A stretch of 64,000 nucleotides of DNA from Rhodocyclaceae bacterium (lineage in GTDB: Bacteria; Pseudomonadota; Gammaproteobacteria; Burkholderiales; Rhodocyclaceae): positions 124,001 to 188,000 of the forward strand of contig JADKHX010000009.1 in assembly GCA_016721505.1 (NCBI GenBank). The letters run 5' to 3'. The stretch's first letter is position 1. Each line of letters starts with the position of its first letter. Positions 26,564 through 37,537 of the stretch are shown here, piece after piece. A program made the position numbers and the translations under genes. The notes under the pieces were generated by a model. The model saw only the letters and a list, made by a program, of their open reading frames with translations. It was not told the DNA's origin and did no database searches.

Positions 26564-27709
26564 AATAGACTTTCCAAGGTGCGTTGATAAATTTGCGCCA
26601 GCGGTTCCAAGTCAGCCACAGCAACGCGTTCGTTGATTTTGTGAATGCTCGCATTGACCGGCCCGAACTCGACCAGCTGCGGGCAAATGTCGGCGATGAA
26701 GCGACCGTCCGAAGTGCCACCTGTAGTTGATAGCGTGGCCGCAATACCGGTGACGCTTTGAATCGCCGCGCCAATTGCCGCGCTCAAATCGCCACGCCCG
26801 GTCAAGAAAGGGCGCGCACCGACTGTCCAGCGTAATTCGTATTCCAAGCCATGACGGTCGAGCAATTCATGCACCCGCGACTGAATGCCTTCGACCGTGC
26901 TGGCGGTCGAGAAGCGCAGGTTGAACATTAATTCAAATTGCCCGGGCGACACATTGCCAGCGCCGGTTCCCGCATGCGCATTGGAGATTTGCAAACTAGT
27001 CGGCGGAAAAAATTCATTGCCCGCATCCCAGGAAATATTCACCAACTCGGCTAAGGCGGGCGCTGCCAAATGCACCGGATTTTTAACCAAATGTGGATAC
27101 GCCACATGACCCTGAATGCCTTTGACAATCAACGTCGCCGAGAGTGATCCACGCCGCCCATTTTTCACTGTGTCGCCGAGCTTATCGACACAAGTTGGCT
27201 CACCGACGATGCAGTAATCAATTTGCTGCCCACGTGCTTTGAGCGCATCGACTACGCGCACCGTGCCATCAACGGCATCGCCTTCTTCGTCGGAAGTTAA
27301 CAGCAATGCAATCGAGTTTTGCCCGCTGCTTTGTGACTTGATGCTGGCGACACGCTGTCGGTGGAGGTTTTCAACCGCCACCACAAAAGCCGCAATTGAT
27401 GATTTCATATCGGCCGCGCCGCGACCATACAAATAACCGTCGCGAACCACTGGCGCAAACGGGTTTGAGTGCCATTCGCTGTGTGGCCCGGTGGGCACCA
27501 CATCGGTGTGTCCAGCAAAGCAAATTATCTTCCTTCTGTACCGGGATTGCCAAGGGCGCCCACAAATTCGACACGCCATTATTGTCGAACCGCTCAAACA
27601 CAAATCCCAGCGGTGCGAGACGTTGGCAAATTAAATCCAGACAACCCGCATCGTCTGGAGTGACCGATGGACGCGCAATAAGTGTTTCAGCCAGTGCAAG
27701 AACGCTCAC
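26560..27709 (-). CDS. dapE: succinyl-diaminopimelate desuccinylase (frameshifted)
   Basis: DapE hydrolyses N-succinyl-LL-diaminopimelate in lysine and peptidoglycan synthesis. Metal and active-site motifs are present: FAGHTDVVPTG, YGRGAADMKSS, TSDEEGDAVDGT, GGTSDGRFIAD. The first 60 or so residues (LALAETLIARPSVTPDDAGC...NNGVSNLW) are in another frame; the break is near 27525, just before FAGHTD, by a short T run. Joined, the length fits the family. It starts with GTG 4 bases after the pilU stop. As lysine synthesis is normally essential, a sequencing indel is more likely than true loss. Confidence 0.87.
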
Positions 27710-27713
27710 GCGC

Positions 27714-28877
27714 TTAGGTATCCATCTTGATGGTGAAATCGCTGAACGATGTACCCGGGCTCACCGAATGCGCGGGTTTGTCTTCCTTCGAGTCGCCCGC
27801 GCTAGCATCAGGTTTTTTCACTGCATTGTTGATCACCTGCTGCAGATTGTTGGCCGAGTCCGCGTTGTTCAACGCTTCATCAAGCGTGATCACCTTGTCA
27901 TCATAGAGCTTGTACAAAGCCTGCTCGAAAGTCTGGCTGCCGGGCACCATGGATTGTTCCATCGCATCTTTGATTTCGTTAAGTTCGCCTTTTTCAATCA
28001 ACTCGGCAATGTGACGCGAATTGAGCAGTACTTCAACCGCCGCTGTGCGCGCGCCGTTGGGCATTTTGACCAGGCGCTGCGAGATGATGCACTTTAGCGT
28101 CACCGACAAATCGGCGAGCAGAGCAGGGCGGTTGTCGAGCGGATAAAAACTGATGATGCGACTCATCGCGTGATAGCTATTGTTGGCATGCAAAGTCGCC
28201 ATACACAAGTGCCCCGATTGTGCGTAAGCAATCGCGTGTCCCATGGTTTCTTTGTCGCGTATCTCGCCAATAAAAATCACATCCGGAGCTTGCCGCAAAG
28301 CGTTGCGCAGGCCAGTCTGAAACGCCAGCGTGTCAGAGCCGACTTCGCGTTGATTGACGATAGATTTCTTGTTCTTGAAAATAAATTCCAGCGGGTCTTC
28401 CAGAGTCAAAATATGTCCAGCGGCATTTTCGTTTCGATAATCCAGCATCGAAGTCATCGTCGTGGATTTTCCAGAGCCCGTCGCGCCGACCATCAGGATC
28501 AGGCCACGCTTTTCCATGATCACGTCTTTGAGTACGGGCGGCAGTCGTAGCGAATCAAATTTTGGAATGTCGGAGGGAATGTAACGCGCTACCATCGCCA
28601 GTGAACCACGCTGATAAAAGCAGGAGAGCCGATACACACCCACATCCGGGATGGTAGCGCGGGTGTTCAGCTCGCGCGTTTCGTTCAGCTCATTCATCTG
28701 CTTGTCGGTCAAAATTTCCTTGAGTAAATTCTCGACGTTGGTCGCATCCAAAATCGCCGGATTCACCGGCACCGAGTTGCCCTGCATCTTGATAGTGATC
28801 GGCGCACCGACCGATAAAAATAAATCGGTCGCTTTCTTTTCCGCCATCAGGCGAAATAACTTGTCCATTGTGCCCAT
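27714..28877 (-). CDS. pilU: type IV pilus retraction ATPase PilU
   Basis: A 387-residue PilT/PilU-family hexameric ATPase, cytoplasmic, working at the pilus base. It shows Walker A GATGSGKSTTMTSML, Asp box LEDPLEF, Walker B with VIFIGEIRDKETM and the His box ATLHANNSYHAMSRI. The start MGTMDKLFRLMAEKKATDLFLSVGAP and the extended C-terminus are typical of PilU rather than PilT. AGGGAGA precedes the start. It lies within the dap genes, an arrangement familiar in betaproteobacteria. Confidence 0.88.
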   Translation of the reverse strand: MGTMDKLFRLMAEKKATDLFLSVGAPITIKMQGNSVPVNPAILDATNVENLLKEILTDKQMNELNETRELNTRATIPDVGVYRLSCFYQRGSLAMVARYIPSDIPKFDSLRLPPVLKDVIMEKRGLILMVGATGSGKSTTMTSMLDYRNENAAGHILTLEDPLEFIFKNKKSIVNQREVGSDTLAFQTGLRNALRQAPDVIFIGEIRDKETMGHAIAYAQSGHLCMATLHANNSYHAMSRIISFYPLDNRPALLADLSVTLKCIISQRLVKMPNGARTAAVEVLLNSRHIAELIEKGELNEIKDAMEQSMVPGSQTFEQALYKLYDDKVITLDEALNNADSANNLQQVINNAVKKPDASAGDSKEDKPAHSVSPGTSFSDFTIKMDT

Positions 28878-28903
28878 GCTGTCTCCCTGATTCCTCGGCC
28901 TAC

Positions 28904-29725
28904 TTAATCGCCACGCAACAATTCATTGATGCCCGTTTTCGCCCGTGTTTGCGCGTCTACCCGTTTGACGATCACCGCGCAATACAAACTATATTTACCA
29001 TCGCTCGATGGCAGGTTACCCGATACCACGACCGAACCTGCGGGGATGCGGCCATACGTCACCGTGCCAGTTGCCCGGTCATAAATTTTCGTACTCTGGC
29101 CGATATACACGCCCATCGAAATCACGCAGTTATCTTCCACAATCACGCCCTCGACCACCTCCGAGCGAGCGCCGATAAAACAGTTATCGCCAATGATGGT
29201 CGGGTTGGCTTGCAACGGCTCCAACACGCCGCCAATGCCCACGCCGCCGGACAAATGCACATTTTTCCCGATCTGCGCACACGAACCTACGGTGGCCCAA
29301 GCATCAACCATTGTGCCTTCATCCACATAGGCACCGATGTTCAAAAAGCTGGGCATCAACACCACATTTTTGCCGATGAAACAGCCACGTCGCGCAACCG
29401 CCGGTGGCACCACTCGAAAGCCGCCTTTTTCAAATTGATGTGTGTCGTAATGAGCAAATTTGGTTGGCACTTTGTCAAAGTAGCGCATCGGCCCGCCCTC
29501 CATCAGCACGTTGTCTTCCAGTCGAAACGACAGCAACACGGCCTTCTTGATCCATTGATGGGTAACCCAATCGCCATTGATTTTTTCTGCGACACGCAGC
29601 TTGCCACTGTCAAGCTCGCCGATGATGTGATTGACCGCCTCGCCAATCCTGGCAGGGGCTGTGCCGGGTTTCAAGTTGGCACGATCTTCCCAAGCGGTGT
29701 CGATAAGTTGTTCTAGTTCATGCAT
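28904..29725 (-). CDS. dapD: tetrahydrodipicolinate N-succinyltransferase
   Basis: A 273-residue left-handed beta-helix acyltransferase of the standard DapD length (E. coli 274). It has hexapeptide repeats (RRGCFIGKNVVLMPSFLNIGAYVDEGTMVDAWATVGSCAQIG), then HLSGGVGIGGVLEPLQANPTIIGDNCFIGARSEV. It uses succinyl-CoA to acylate tetrahydrodipicolinate. ATG at 29725 gives the conserved start MHELEQLIDTAWEDR and has AAAGAAG upstream. Confidence 0.93.
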   Translation of the reverse strand: MHELEQLIDTAWEDRANLKPGTAPARIGEAVNHIIGELDSGKLRVAEKINGDWVTHQWIKKAVLLSFRLEDNVLMEGGPMRYFDKVPTKFAHYDTHQFEKGGFRVVPPAVARRGCFIGKNVVLMPSFLNIGAYVDEGTMVDAWATVGSCAQIGKNVHLSGGVGIGGVLEPLQANPTIIGDNCFIGARSEVVEGVIVEDNCVISMGVYIGQSTKIYDRATGTVTYGRIPAGSVVVSGNLPSSDGKYSLYCAVIVKRVDAQTRAKTGINELLRGD

Positions 29726-29736
29726 GGTGGCTTCTT

Positions 29737-30931
29737 TCAAAGAGAACTACAAAAAGTTTGAATTCGTCGTGCTGCGTCAAGGCAATCTTCCAGACTTGGC
29801 ACCAGCGCTATTCGCACAAATCCAGCGCCGGGGTTGATGCCATCGTGCTCACGGGCGAGGTAACTCCCCGGCAAGACAACAACATTTTGCTGATGATACA
29901 AATCGCGGGCGAAGTCAGTATCCGCCATCGGCGTACGCGCCCACAAATAAAATCCGGCATCGGGAAGTTTGCAAGGTAGATGTGATGAAACCAGCGGTGT
30001 CACTGCTGCAAACTTCTCAGCATATAAGCGACGATTTTCGATCACATGTGCTTCATCATTCCAAGCCACTATCGACGCTGCCTGCACCACCGGATTCATC
30101 GCGCTGCCATGATAGGTGCGATAAAGCAAAAATTTTTCTAGCAGCGCCGCGTCTCCTGCGACAAAGCCAGAGCGCATACCGGGCACATTCGAGCGTTTGG
30201 ACAAGCTTGAAAACATCAGCAGATTTTTGTAATCGTGCCGCCCCAGTTGCGCTGCCGCGCTCAACGCACCCAGCGGCGGCTGGTCTTCTTCAAAATAGAT
30301 CTCTGAATAGCATTCATCCGAAGCAATCACAAATCCGAAACGGTCGGACAATTCAAACAGTTTTTGCCAAGTCGACAGACTCATCACCTTGCCGGTCGGA
30401 TTGCCTGGCGAGCAAACATAAATCAATTGCGTGTCCGCCCAGGTTGAATCAGCTATCGAAGCCAAGTCCAATTCAAAATCATTGGCCGCCAGCGTGTTGA
30501 TATACACCGGTGTCGCACCAGCAAGCAGCGCGGCACCTTCATAGATTTGGTAAAACGGATTCGGGCACACCACTAATGGATTCGGTCGTGAGCGGTCAAC
30601 CACAGCCTGTGCAAACGAAAACAGCGCTTCACGCGAACCATTCACCGGCAATCTGCGTAGCGATATTCGGCAATGGCACACCATAGCGCCGCGCAACCCA
30701 CGCCGCACAGCTCCCGCAAAGTCAAGGTGCCTTGCGCTTGCTGGATAAGCGGCTGGGCCATCAAGATTTGCCGAAACGCCACCCATCGTGCTGGCGTTGC
30801 GGGCGCTCGCCGATTGAAAGTTTGATTTCGCGAGGACGCAATTCGCCAGTTGGTGCTGGTGGGGCGCTGTCAAAAAGCTTGCGTAGCCGTTCAAACGGAT
30901 AGGGTTGCAATGTGTTGAGATCGGGGTTCAT
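29737..30931 (-). CDS. dapC: N-succinyldiaminopimelate aminotransferase (frameshifted N-terminus)
   Basis: A fold-type I PLP aminotransferase, with the PLP lysine in LMFSSLSKRSNVPGMRSG and the core CPNPFYQIYEGAALLAGA and SPGNPTGKVMSLSTWQ. The N-terminus MNPDLNTLQPYPFERLRKL starts at ATG 30931 in another frame; at least two frame changes lie between about 30650 and 30790, since LPVNGSREALF and LSIGE are not in one frame. A dispersed-repeat copy encodes PAPTG in the linker before LSIGE. It completes the succinylase branch of lysine synthesis with dapD and dapE. Whether it is broken in the cell or by sequencing error is open. Confidence 0.82.
30845..30875 (+). repeat. short dispersed repeat, copy 6 (inside dapC)
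   Basis: GCCAGTTGGTGCTGG followed by a diverged second half (GGGGCGCTGTCAAAAA). On the dapC strand it is read as PPAPTG between the N-terminal helix and LSIGE. Confidence 0.7.
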
Positions 30932-31159
30932 GTTGGCTAAAAGTGTTTGCCTTGAGTCCAAAGGATTATAGGCAAGGCTGGTGGGGCGAGTAGCGGCGTC
31001 TAGTAGTTCGAGTGCGCGTTTGTCGGTTCCTAAATCCTAAATCAATAGCCGCTTCGATTCCTTCAATTTCAAACGTTAGAAATGCGCTCCGCTTTGTGAG
31101 TTTCCCCTTGTTTTTCGTCTTCCATCCTGACGGCATTATGCCGCTACCTTTTGCTCGTG

Positions 31160-31906
31160 TTAAGCGTTGATCCAGTCCCAGTTAAACAGATCAAACACGA
31201 TCGTCAGATACAGCCAGCCTTCGATTGTCCAGATGTGGTGATTGCCGCCCACGCAGATTTTTTTAGGTGCACCGGGCACGAAGCTGCGATCCGATACATT
31301 GGGGTCGATCGGCAGGCCATGGTTGGAGTCGGTTGTGACCTTGAAGCGTCGATTGTGCCGGGCGTGGATGCCGTTCTCTCGAATCAGTCGCTCTACCCTT
31401 TCCTAGCTCGGTGGATAACCACGAGCACGCAGTTCGTTGACCATTCCGGGGCGCCATACGCGCCTTTAAAACACATCCGTCAGGCGTCGCCGTGTCGGCG
31501 ATCCACTGCGTTTCCACGCTTTGTAGCCGCGCACACTGTCTTGAAGTGCGTCACGCAGTTTCGTCACGTCGTAGTCCTCGCGCTGTCCATCGAGTCAGAA
31601 GCACTTCATAGCGCAACTATCGCAAAGTACGCCACTGCTCTTTTTTTAATATCTCGCACTGCTGCAGGAAGCGAATGTTCTCTACCCGCAGCCGAGAAAT
31701 CTCTATTTACTCCGGTGTCACCTGCGCGATCCCGGCCCACCCAGTTTGCCTGCATCAAACGCTTTGATCCAATTCCGCAAAGACTGTTGGTTCACAGATA
31801 GTTCGCTAGAAACAACCGCAAAGCGGTTTCCCGCCTTCACCCGCTGCACTGCCAATTTCCTGAATTCCATCGTGTATCACGGCTTCGGTAGCATCTTTAA
31901 TTTCAT
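31160..31906 (-). pseudogene. decayed IS3-family insertion sequence (orfA and partial orfB)
   Basis: Translating the minus strand gives an OrfA-like stretch from ATG 31906 (YTMEFRKLAVQRVKAGN, SVNQQSLRNWIKAFDAGKLGG, IEISRLRVENIRFL), then an OrfB-like stretch (VNELRARGYPPS, ERVERLIRENGI, RRFKVTTDSNH, FVPGAPKKICVG, IWTIEGWLYLTIVFDLFNW). Several in-frame stops and frame changes interrupt both. OrfB ends at a stop near 31160, about 100 residues short of the usual end, so the right part and its terminal repeat are missing. It marks the edge of the accessory island. The unassigned flanks 30932-31159 and 31907-32020 show nothing recognisable. Confidence 0.75.
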
Positions 31907-32021
31907 GCTCTATTCCAATTGCGCGGGGCGTTATACCCCATTTATTGGAAGACGAGTTTTCGGGAGAAGATCAAATGCTGCGATGATCGAAGCTTGTAAG
32001 AAGATTACAGATAAACGAAGC

Positions 32022-32044
32022 GGTGTGTCACCAGCACCAACAGG
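32022..32044 (-). repeat. short dispersed repeat, copy 7
   Basis: GGTGTGTCACCAGCACCAAC is a reverse-oriented copy in the intergenic space between the dead insertion sequence and the first methyltransferase. Confidence 0.65.
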
Positions 32045-32191
32045 TAATCGCAATTCGGTCAGTGGTTACACACTCACTGTATGCAGGCGAAACCGACGCG
32101 CCAGCTCGAGTTCATAATAGATCTACTACAGCGGACGGCTAAAATGATTGCCTGAAAATGGCTGAGTTATAGAGATTTTGGAGCAACAAAG

Positions 32192-32722
32192 ATGACACGC
32201 AGATTACATATTGGGGGAACATCCAAAGTTCAGGGATGGGAACTATTGAACGCCAATCCAGCGCCATACGTCGATCATATTTGCAACGCCAATGATCTTT
32301 CGCAATTTGATAGCAATACTTTTGAGCAAATATATGCCTCGCACGTTGTTGAACACTTTGACTATAAAGGTGAACTGCTCCGAACTTTAGAGGAGTGGAA
32401 TCGTGTTTTGGTGCCGGGCGGTGAAGTGCTTATCAGCGTGCCGGATCTGGACATTTTGTCAGCTTTGATGCTTCAGAAGGATAAATTCAGTGGTGACGAC
32501 CGATTTGCAATTATGCGAATGATCTTTGGCGGGCATGTTGATAAATATGACTATTATGTCGTCGGTCTGAATGAAGAATTTCTTGGATCATTCCTTCGCA
32601 CGGCAGGCTACGTCAATATTCGCCGAGTCAAGAGTTTGGGTTTGTTTAGAGATACAAGTACCATGGCTTTCAAGGGCGTCGCGATTAGTTTAAACATGAT
32701 CGCGACGAAGCAGATTGGCTAG
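32192..32722 (+). CDS. class I SAM-dependent methyltransferase
   Basis: A 176-residue protein resembling small methyltransferases found in glycan clusters. It starts RRLHIGGTSKVQGWELLNANP, then DLSQFDSNTFEQIYASHVVEHFDY and LEEWNRVLVPGGEVLISVPDLDILSALM, the usual motifs for SAM binding and the post-motif loop. It appears intact. It is the first gene of an island with other methyltransferases and TPR-glycosyltransferases, suggesting sugar or glycoprotein modification; the target is unknown. Confidence 0.75.
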   Translation: MTRRLHIGGTSKVQGWELLNANPAPYVDHICNANDLSQFDSNTFEQIYASHVVEHFDYKGELLRTLEEWNRVLVPGGEVLISVPDLDILSALMLQKDKFSGDDRFAIMRMIFGGHVDKYDYYVVGLNEEFLGSFLRTAGYVNIRRVKSLGLFRDTSTMAFKGVAISLNMIATKQIG

Positions 32723-32888
32723 TCACAGGAAAGCCTCGAACGGGCCAAATAGGCTACCGACTGACTTCAAGGCGCAAGTCCGCTATCCGGGAAACAAATT
32801 GACAACTGTCAGCGAAGAGCGCTCATTCGAATTTTCCCAGAGCAGATGCCCTTACTAAACTTAGCTAATCCGGGCATAACGCATTTTG

Positions 32889-33042
32889 TTACTGTAGGGG
32901 ATCCGCGTCACTGCTGACAGCGCTTGGATGTTTTTCGGCGGACTCTTCTCTTTCTGTAAGTTGCGCCGCATACTTGTCCAAACCGACGATTGGCGGCTTC
33001 ACCAGTCTCAGCCATCTCCCCCAAAGCTCCTAGGGTTTTCAA
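32889..33042 (-). other. short open stretch, possible gene-end remnant
   Basis: The 325-base gap 32723-33047 has no convincing gene. On the minus strand one frame gives LWGRWLRLVKPPIVGLDKY through to SSDADPLQ and a stop at 32889, with an in-frame TAG just upstream and no start codon. It may be the tail of a lost glycosyltransferase-type gene; I do not recognise it. Confidence 0.25.
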
Positions 33043-33047
33043 TCTTT

Positions 33048-33593
33048 TTATGACTCTGGTTGGTTGATCCGCCGAACCACTAGCCAAATTCCACTACCCA
33101 TCCTTTGGTGAGACGCGAGATGAATCACATTAAAATATTGGCAAATCCTAGGTAGCCACCAAGAACTTGGTTGTTGGATTAAGTGAGCATTCCTTCCATC
33201 GGAAAGCGTTTTACCTGCCGGACCTGAGTGGATGGAGAAAAACCCCAAGCCGAAGGTAATCGAAGCCAATTCTTTAAGGACAGCATCGAGGCTTTCAGGT
33301 TCGATATGTTCTAGTACATCGATACAGCAAACCAAATCAGCGCTTTTGGACCTCCATATTCTGGAAAAACCGGATCGTATGGGAAGTAATCTGCAGGAAC
33401 AACGCCCGCTTTGCTTAAACCCTCAAGCAACCTTTTTCCCGGCGCCGTAATCAGAAACTGACTTCGCATTAGATTTCAGAATTAAGTCAGCGACAATTGG
33501 AGCGAAGGAAAGAGATGCGACTCCGTAATTGGGGGATTGATGAAGCTCTTGTTGTAATCTCAAATAATCAGCTGAAATTGTCGATTGATTCAT
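33048..33593 (-). pseudogene. SAM-dependent methyltransferase, two frameshifts
   Basis: Joining three frames gives a coherent protein of about 180 residues from ATG 33593: MNQSTISADYLRLQQELHQS, SVSDYGAGKK (SAM motif I region), then LLEGLSKAGVVPADYFPYDPV, then DLVCCIDVLEHIEPESLDAVL and a tail ending GSGIWLVVRR. The frame breaks lie near 33440 (after an A5 run) and 33340. DVLEHIEP is a typical motif of class I methyltransferases. It belongs to the glycan-modification island. Confidence 0.7.
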
Positions 33594-33627
33594 CTTTGCC
33601 TGTTGTCCATATCTCTTGTCGCGAGAC

Positions 33628-34475
33628 TCAGATAACTAACTGCGGTTTTGCGCCGATGAAATCAAGATAGCGGCTGGCAACATCAGTACCTTCCCGCGAC
33701 CCAAGCACGGCCAAGACAAAATGACAAAGATCGTTTGAATGGAAGAGGTCGTGCGCTAAAACCGCGTACTTGTTAAGTTTCTCTGTCGACATTGCTTTGA
33801 GTTTCATCCAGTCACGGACATAAATGGCGTCTGACCAAATGAACTGTCTAAATCCGGTGTTTATGTTGTTGCCCTTGACCAGAGGCTTAAAGGCTCTGGT
33901 TCCAAAGCCTTCGAACGTGTGAAACTGAAAGCCCTGCGAGCGCAGTTCGATATCCACATCGGCAAATAAAGGCTGATCCTTGTAATGTTTTATGAATAAC
34001 ACTTCAGTTTGGATTGCCAGCGTGGTGGCAAGCAGACGCTGTGCATTCTGAAAGATCATCAGCTCCGCACCTTGAACGTCTATCTTGATGAAATCGATGT
34101 CGTCGATTTCCTCGACATCATCAAGCCGCACGGTCGATACCGTGTGTTGTGCTACCGGTTGCATCAATTCAGCTAGATTATTAAAGCAAGCGTTGAGTGC
34201 GTTGTTCGGCTCGAACAACGAGCCAGTCAAACTAAAGTTGGTTTCGTAAAAGGTATGTGGCTTCCCGTCGCCGACAAAGTGCGGTAAAACCGATGTGGCG
34301 ATCCGTAGGTCTTGTTGAGCCTCTCGCACTCACTCGGTGTTGGCTCAAATCCAATGATGCGGGCGGCACCGATCTTGACCAAATTTTGATATGAAGGATT
34401 TTCCGAAAGTGCCGCGCCGATATCGCAAATAATAATTGGTGACGGGAGGACGAGAAACTCAGTGAGACTATGCAT
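33628..34475 (-). pseudogene. FkbM-family methyltransferase, frameshifted
   Basis: The N-terminal part (FLVLPSPIIICDIGAAL, ARIIGFEPTPSECERLNK) and C-terminal part (DLRIATSVLPHFVGDG, DIDFIKIDVQGAELMIFQNAQRLL) are the two halves of an FkbM-type SAM methyltransferase, which O-methylates sugars or similar groups. The break lies near 34305, between CERLNK and DLRIA, and can be joined by a single indel. The stretch 34476-34732 after it (257 bases) shows nothing recognisable. Confidence 0.75.
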
Positions 34476-34732
34476 TCCTTTGACAATCCTTTCAATTCGC
34501 TTGACCTGCCGAAGCAGTCCGGATTTTAAGTCTGTAAGACTGAATCTAAATGCGCCATTGGAGTTTCTTTGCAGCTAAAACTGAGTAAATTAGGTTTCTA
34601 TTTCAAGGCGACTTTTTATGCTGTGGTCCATTGTGCGCTAACAGTGAATGGAAATCCATAGTATCAAAATGCACCGTTAAAGCCATTATCAATAGGCGGT
34701 GAAATGCCGCCACGCTGCTAAACTTTGCCACC

Positions 34733-35310
34733 ATGAAAATATGGCTTGTATTCCCTTTATTGCTTTCCTTTTCGTTTGTCCACGCGGCCACGAAAGTCAA
34801 ACCGGCATCGCAGCCGACCGAAACCAATACTGCGCAAGCAGCGGTGCCGGTTACTTCGGCAAACAACACCACGACATCGGCTTTCTCCGAGCTTGGGCCG
34901 GTGGCTAAAGGTGCCGCTCAAAGCGGCATACGCTGATGTTTGCCGAGAATAGACCAAGTGGTTAGTTTTGTTACTGCAGGAACTCAAAGCGGCGCTATGG
35001 TTTTGCGGCACCGATTGATGCCGATAATCGCCAATCATCGGTAGCACTTGAAGTCTTAGGGAACAATGGCCTGACTTATATTGATACCGGCTATGCGCCC
35101 ACCGTTGCCGCTTGCGATGCAATGTATCAATCCGTGACTTACTGGACAAACCCGTGTGATGAAGTTGCACGGGTGGCTTTCCCGAGCTTCAAAAAGACTG
35201 GCTCTCTTCGGCAATATATTGCCGTTTTAGATGGAGGTCCGAGTGCCAAAGTATTTCTGATGCCGGCTGGTACAGGCTGTGTGAGCATTAAAAAGGAAGT
35301 GTTATTTTGA
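34733..35310 (+). pseudogene. four-cysteine secreted protein, copy A (broken)
   Basis: It begins with a clear signal peptide (MKIWLVFPLLLSFSFVHA) and a Thr/Ala/Pro-rich linker. After an in-frame TGA near 34934 and a frame change at a T run near 35003, the sequence continues through VVSFVTAGTQSGAMVFAAP and YINTG-like DTGYAPTVAACDAMYQ to NPCDEVARVAFPSF and LRQYIAVLDGGP, ending GTGCVSIKKEVLF. Copy B at 39556-40091 matches along the whole mature region, with the same four cysteines. I do not recognise the family. It is probably a small periplasmic or secreted protein with two disulfides. Confidence 0.6.
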
Positions 35311-35443
35311 ATTCGGCGCATGCCCGCAGCGAGATCGCGAGCGCATGGATTAAGTGTAATTACCAAAGCGAATGGCATTGCACTTGCTGAGTATTATCTC
35401 GGCCATCGAAGTGCGAGATTGATGGTCATGAAAATTGCGTTAA

Positions 35444-37537
35444 ATGGGATATAAAAACAAAGCCACTGATCAGGAACAGCCTGTGTCAGCAGCGAGAAAA
35501 GCAGATGAATCCAGTGATGTCGAATTTCTGGCGGGTCTAACTGACCGCCCGCAAGACGATGGCCCGACAAGTGCATTGAAAAATGCAGTCAGGGCAAACC
35601 CGAGCGACCCCAACCTAGTGCATCAGTTGGCTGCCGCACTTAGAAGAACGGGCCAGCTATCCGCTGCGCTGATTTGTTATCGCAAGGTATTGCAAATCAA
35701 TCCCGAACTCCATGCGGTAAGACTTAGCTTGGGCAACACCTTTAAGCGCCTAGGCAGGTTGGCCGAAGCAGTGGAGTGTTTCAGGCTAATCTTGGTTAGC
35801 CAGCCAAACTGGGCAGAAGTTCACTACAACATGGGAAATACGTTGCGAGAACTTGGTCAGATTGAGGCGGCTATAGCCAGTTATCGCAAAGCGGTTGAAA
35901 TTAAACCGAACCTTGCTTCTGCCCATACTAACCTTGGTTCCGCCTATGACGACCTTGGAAAACTGGACATCGCTATCAATTATTTTCGCAGTGCTGCCGA
36001 ACTCGATGGTGGGAACGCCAATGCGCACAATAATCTCGGTGCCGCACTAAGTCGGATTGGCAAATATGGGGCGGCAGCGCATAGTTTTAGTCGGGCACTT
36101 GAAATCGACCCGCTTTGTGCCGAGGTTCATAACAATCTTGGCGAGGTGCTAAAAGAACTCGGGCGACTAGGAAGTTGCACTGCAAACGTTGAGTCAGCCT
36201 TGGGCGATCATCATTCCATCACTGAGTGAGCAAGCCCGACGATGCGTTCCTCAATCAATCCATACTGTCGGGCAATGCAATTGCAAGTTACCGTGCCGCC
36301 ATAAAAATAAAGCCGGACTATTTGGAGGCGCGTAGCAATCTGATTTTTGCATTGAACTATATTGACCACTCGACAGCGTTTTGCCTTGAAGAAGCTTCCG
36401 ACTACGGCGAAGTGGCAAGGGCTATGGCAGGTAGTCAGTTCGCGACTTGGGCGTGTCAAACTCCGCCTTTGAAGCTCCGTGTCGGGCTAGTTTCGGGCGA
36501 CCTGCGTCAGCATCCGGTCGGCAATTTTCTAGAAAGTGTGCTGTCCAATATTGATCGAAATCTGATTGAGCTGATTGCTTACCCGACGCATGCAAAAGTT
36601 GATCGGCAGACATTAAGAATCAAGGCATCGTGTTCGGCCTGGAAGCCGCTGGTGGGTTTGAGTGATGAAGCCGCGGCGAAGCTGATTCATGCTGACGGTG
36701 TGCATGTGCTGATCGACCTTTCTGGCCACACAGCGCACAATCGGCTACCGGTGTTTGCGTGGAAACCTGCACCGGTGCAAGTGACGTGGCTAGGTTATCT
36801 GGGCACCACTGGCGTAGCCGAAATGGACTACTTGCTTGCCGACGCGAATACGCTGCTCGAATCCGAAGAATCAGGGTTCTCGGAAAAAAATCTGGCGACT
36901 TCCGGAAAGTTATTTGTGTTTTACGCCACCTGACAATGCGCCCGAAGTTGCCTTGCTGCACCCCTAAAAAATGGCTATGTCACCTTTGGCAGCTTCAACA
37001 ATCTCGCCAAGATTACCGATCAGGTCGTCGCCCTGTGGGCGCGGATACTTGCTGCCGTCCCGCTGAGTCGACTGCTGATTAAGACCAAGCAATTGGCCGA
37101 TCCGAGTGTTCGCCAAAATATGCTTGATCGTTTTGCGGTGTGGAATATCGGTGAAGAGCGTCTGATATTGAAAGCATGGATTGATCGCGAAGCGCATTTG
37201 AGCCTGTATGGAGAAGTTGATTTTGCGCTAGATCCCTTTCCGTATCCGGGCATTACGACCAGCGTCGAGGGATTGTGGATGGGGGTACCAGTGCTAACGC
37301 TTGCCGGTGAGCGGTTTGGTTCGCGTCAAGGCGTCGGGATAATGACCAACGCCGGTTTGACTGAGTGGATAGCTTGCGACGAAGCAGATTACCTTGAGCG
37401 CGCAGTCAAGCATGCGACAGATCTGACACGGCTAGCCGCCTTGCGAAAAGGCTTGCGTGAGCGCGTGGCAAGATCGCCCTTGTTCGATGCGCCACGGTTT
37501 GCACGACACTTTGAACATGCACTTCGGGCGATGTGGG
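35444..37537 (+). pseudogene. TPR-GT41 (SPINDLY/OGT-type) glycosyltransferase, unit 1
   Basis: Residues 1-260 hold at least five TPRs (e.g. VHYNMGNTLRELGQIEAAIASYRKAVEIKPN). A GT41 catalytic region follows: RVGLVSGDLRQHPVGNFLESVL, DLSGHTAHNRLPVFAWKPAP, FGSFNNLAKITDQVVALWARIL, LLIKTKQL, and PYPGITTSVEGLWMGVPVLTLAG. GT41 enzymes transfer GlcNAc or other sugars to Ser/Thr of proteins. Frame changes lie near 36180-36260, 36890 (A7 where unit 2 has A6) and 36960. After the catalytic domain the frame runs on into the TPRs of unit 2 with no stop or new start, so the two units may be one giant gene. The 133-base gap 35311-35443 shows nothing. Confidence 0.78.

Noticed and set aside
34925..34945. In-frame TGA in the secreted protein read as selenocysteine.
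   Set aside because: The aligned position in copy B is not a cysteine, a second frame break follows, and no selenocysteine insertion hairpin is apparent.
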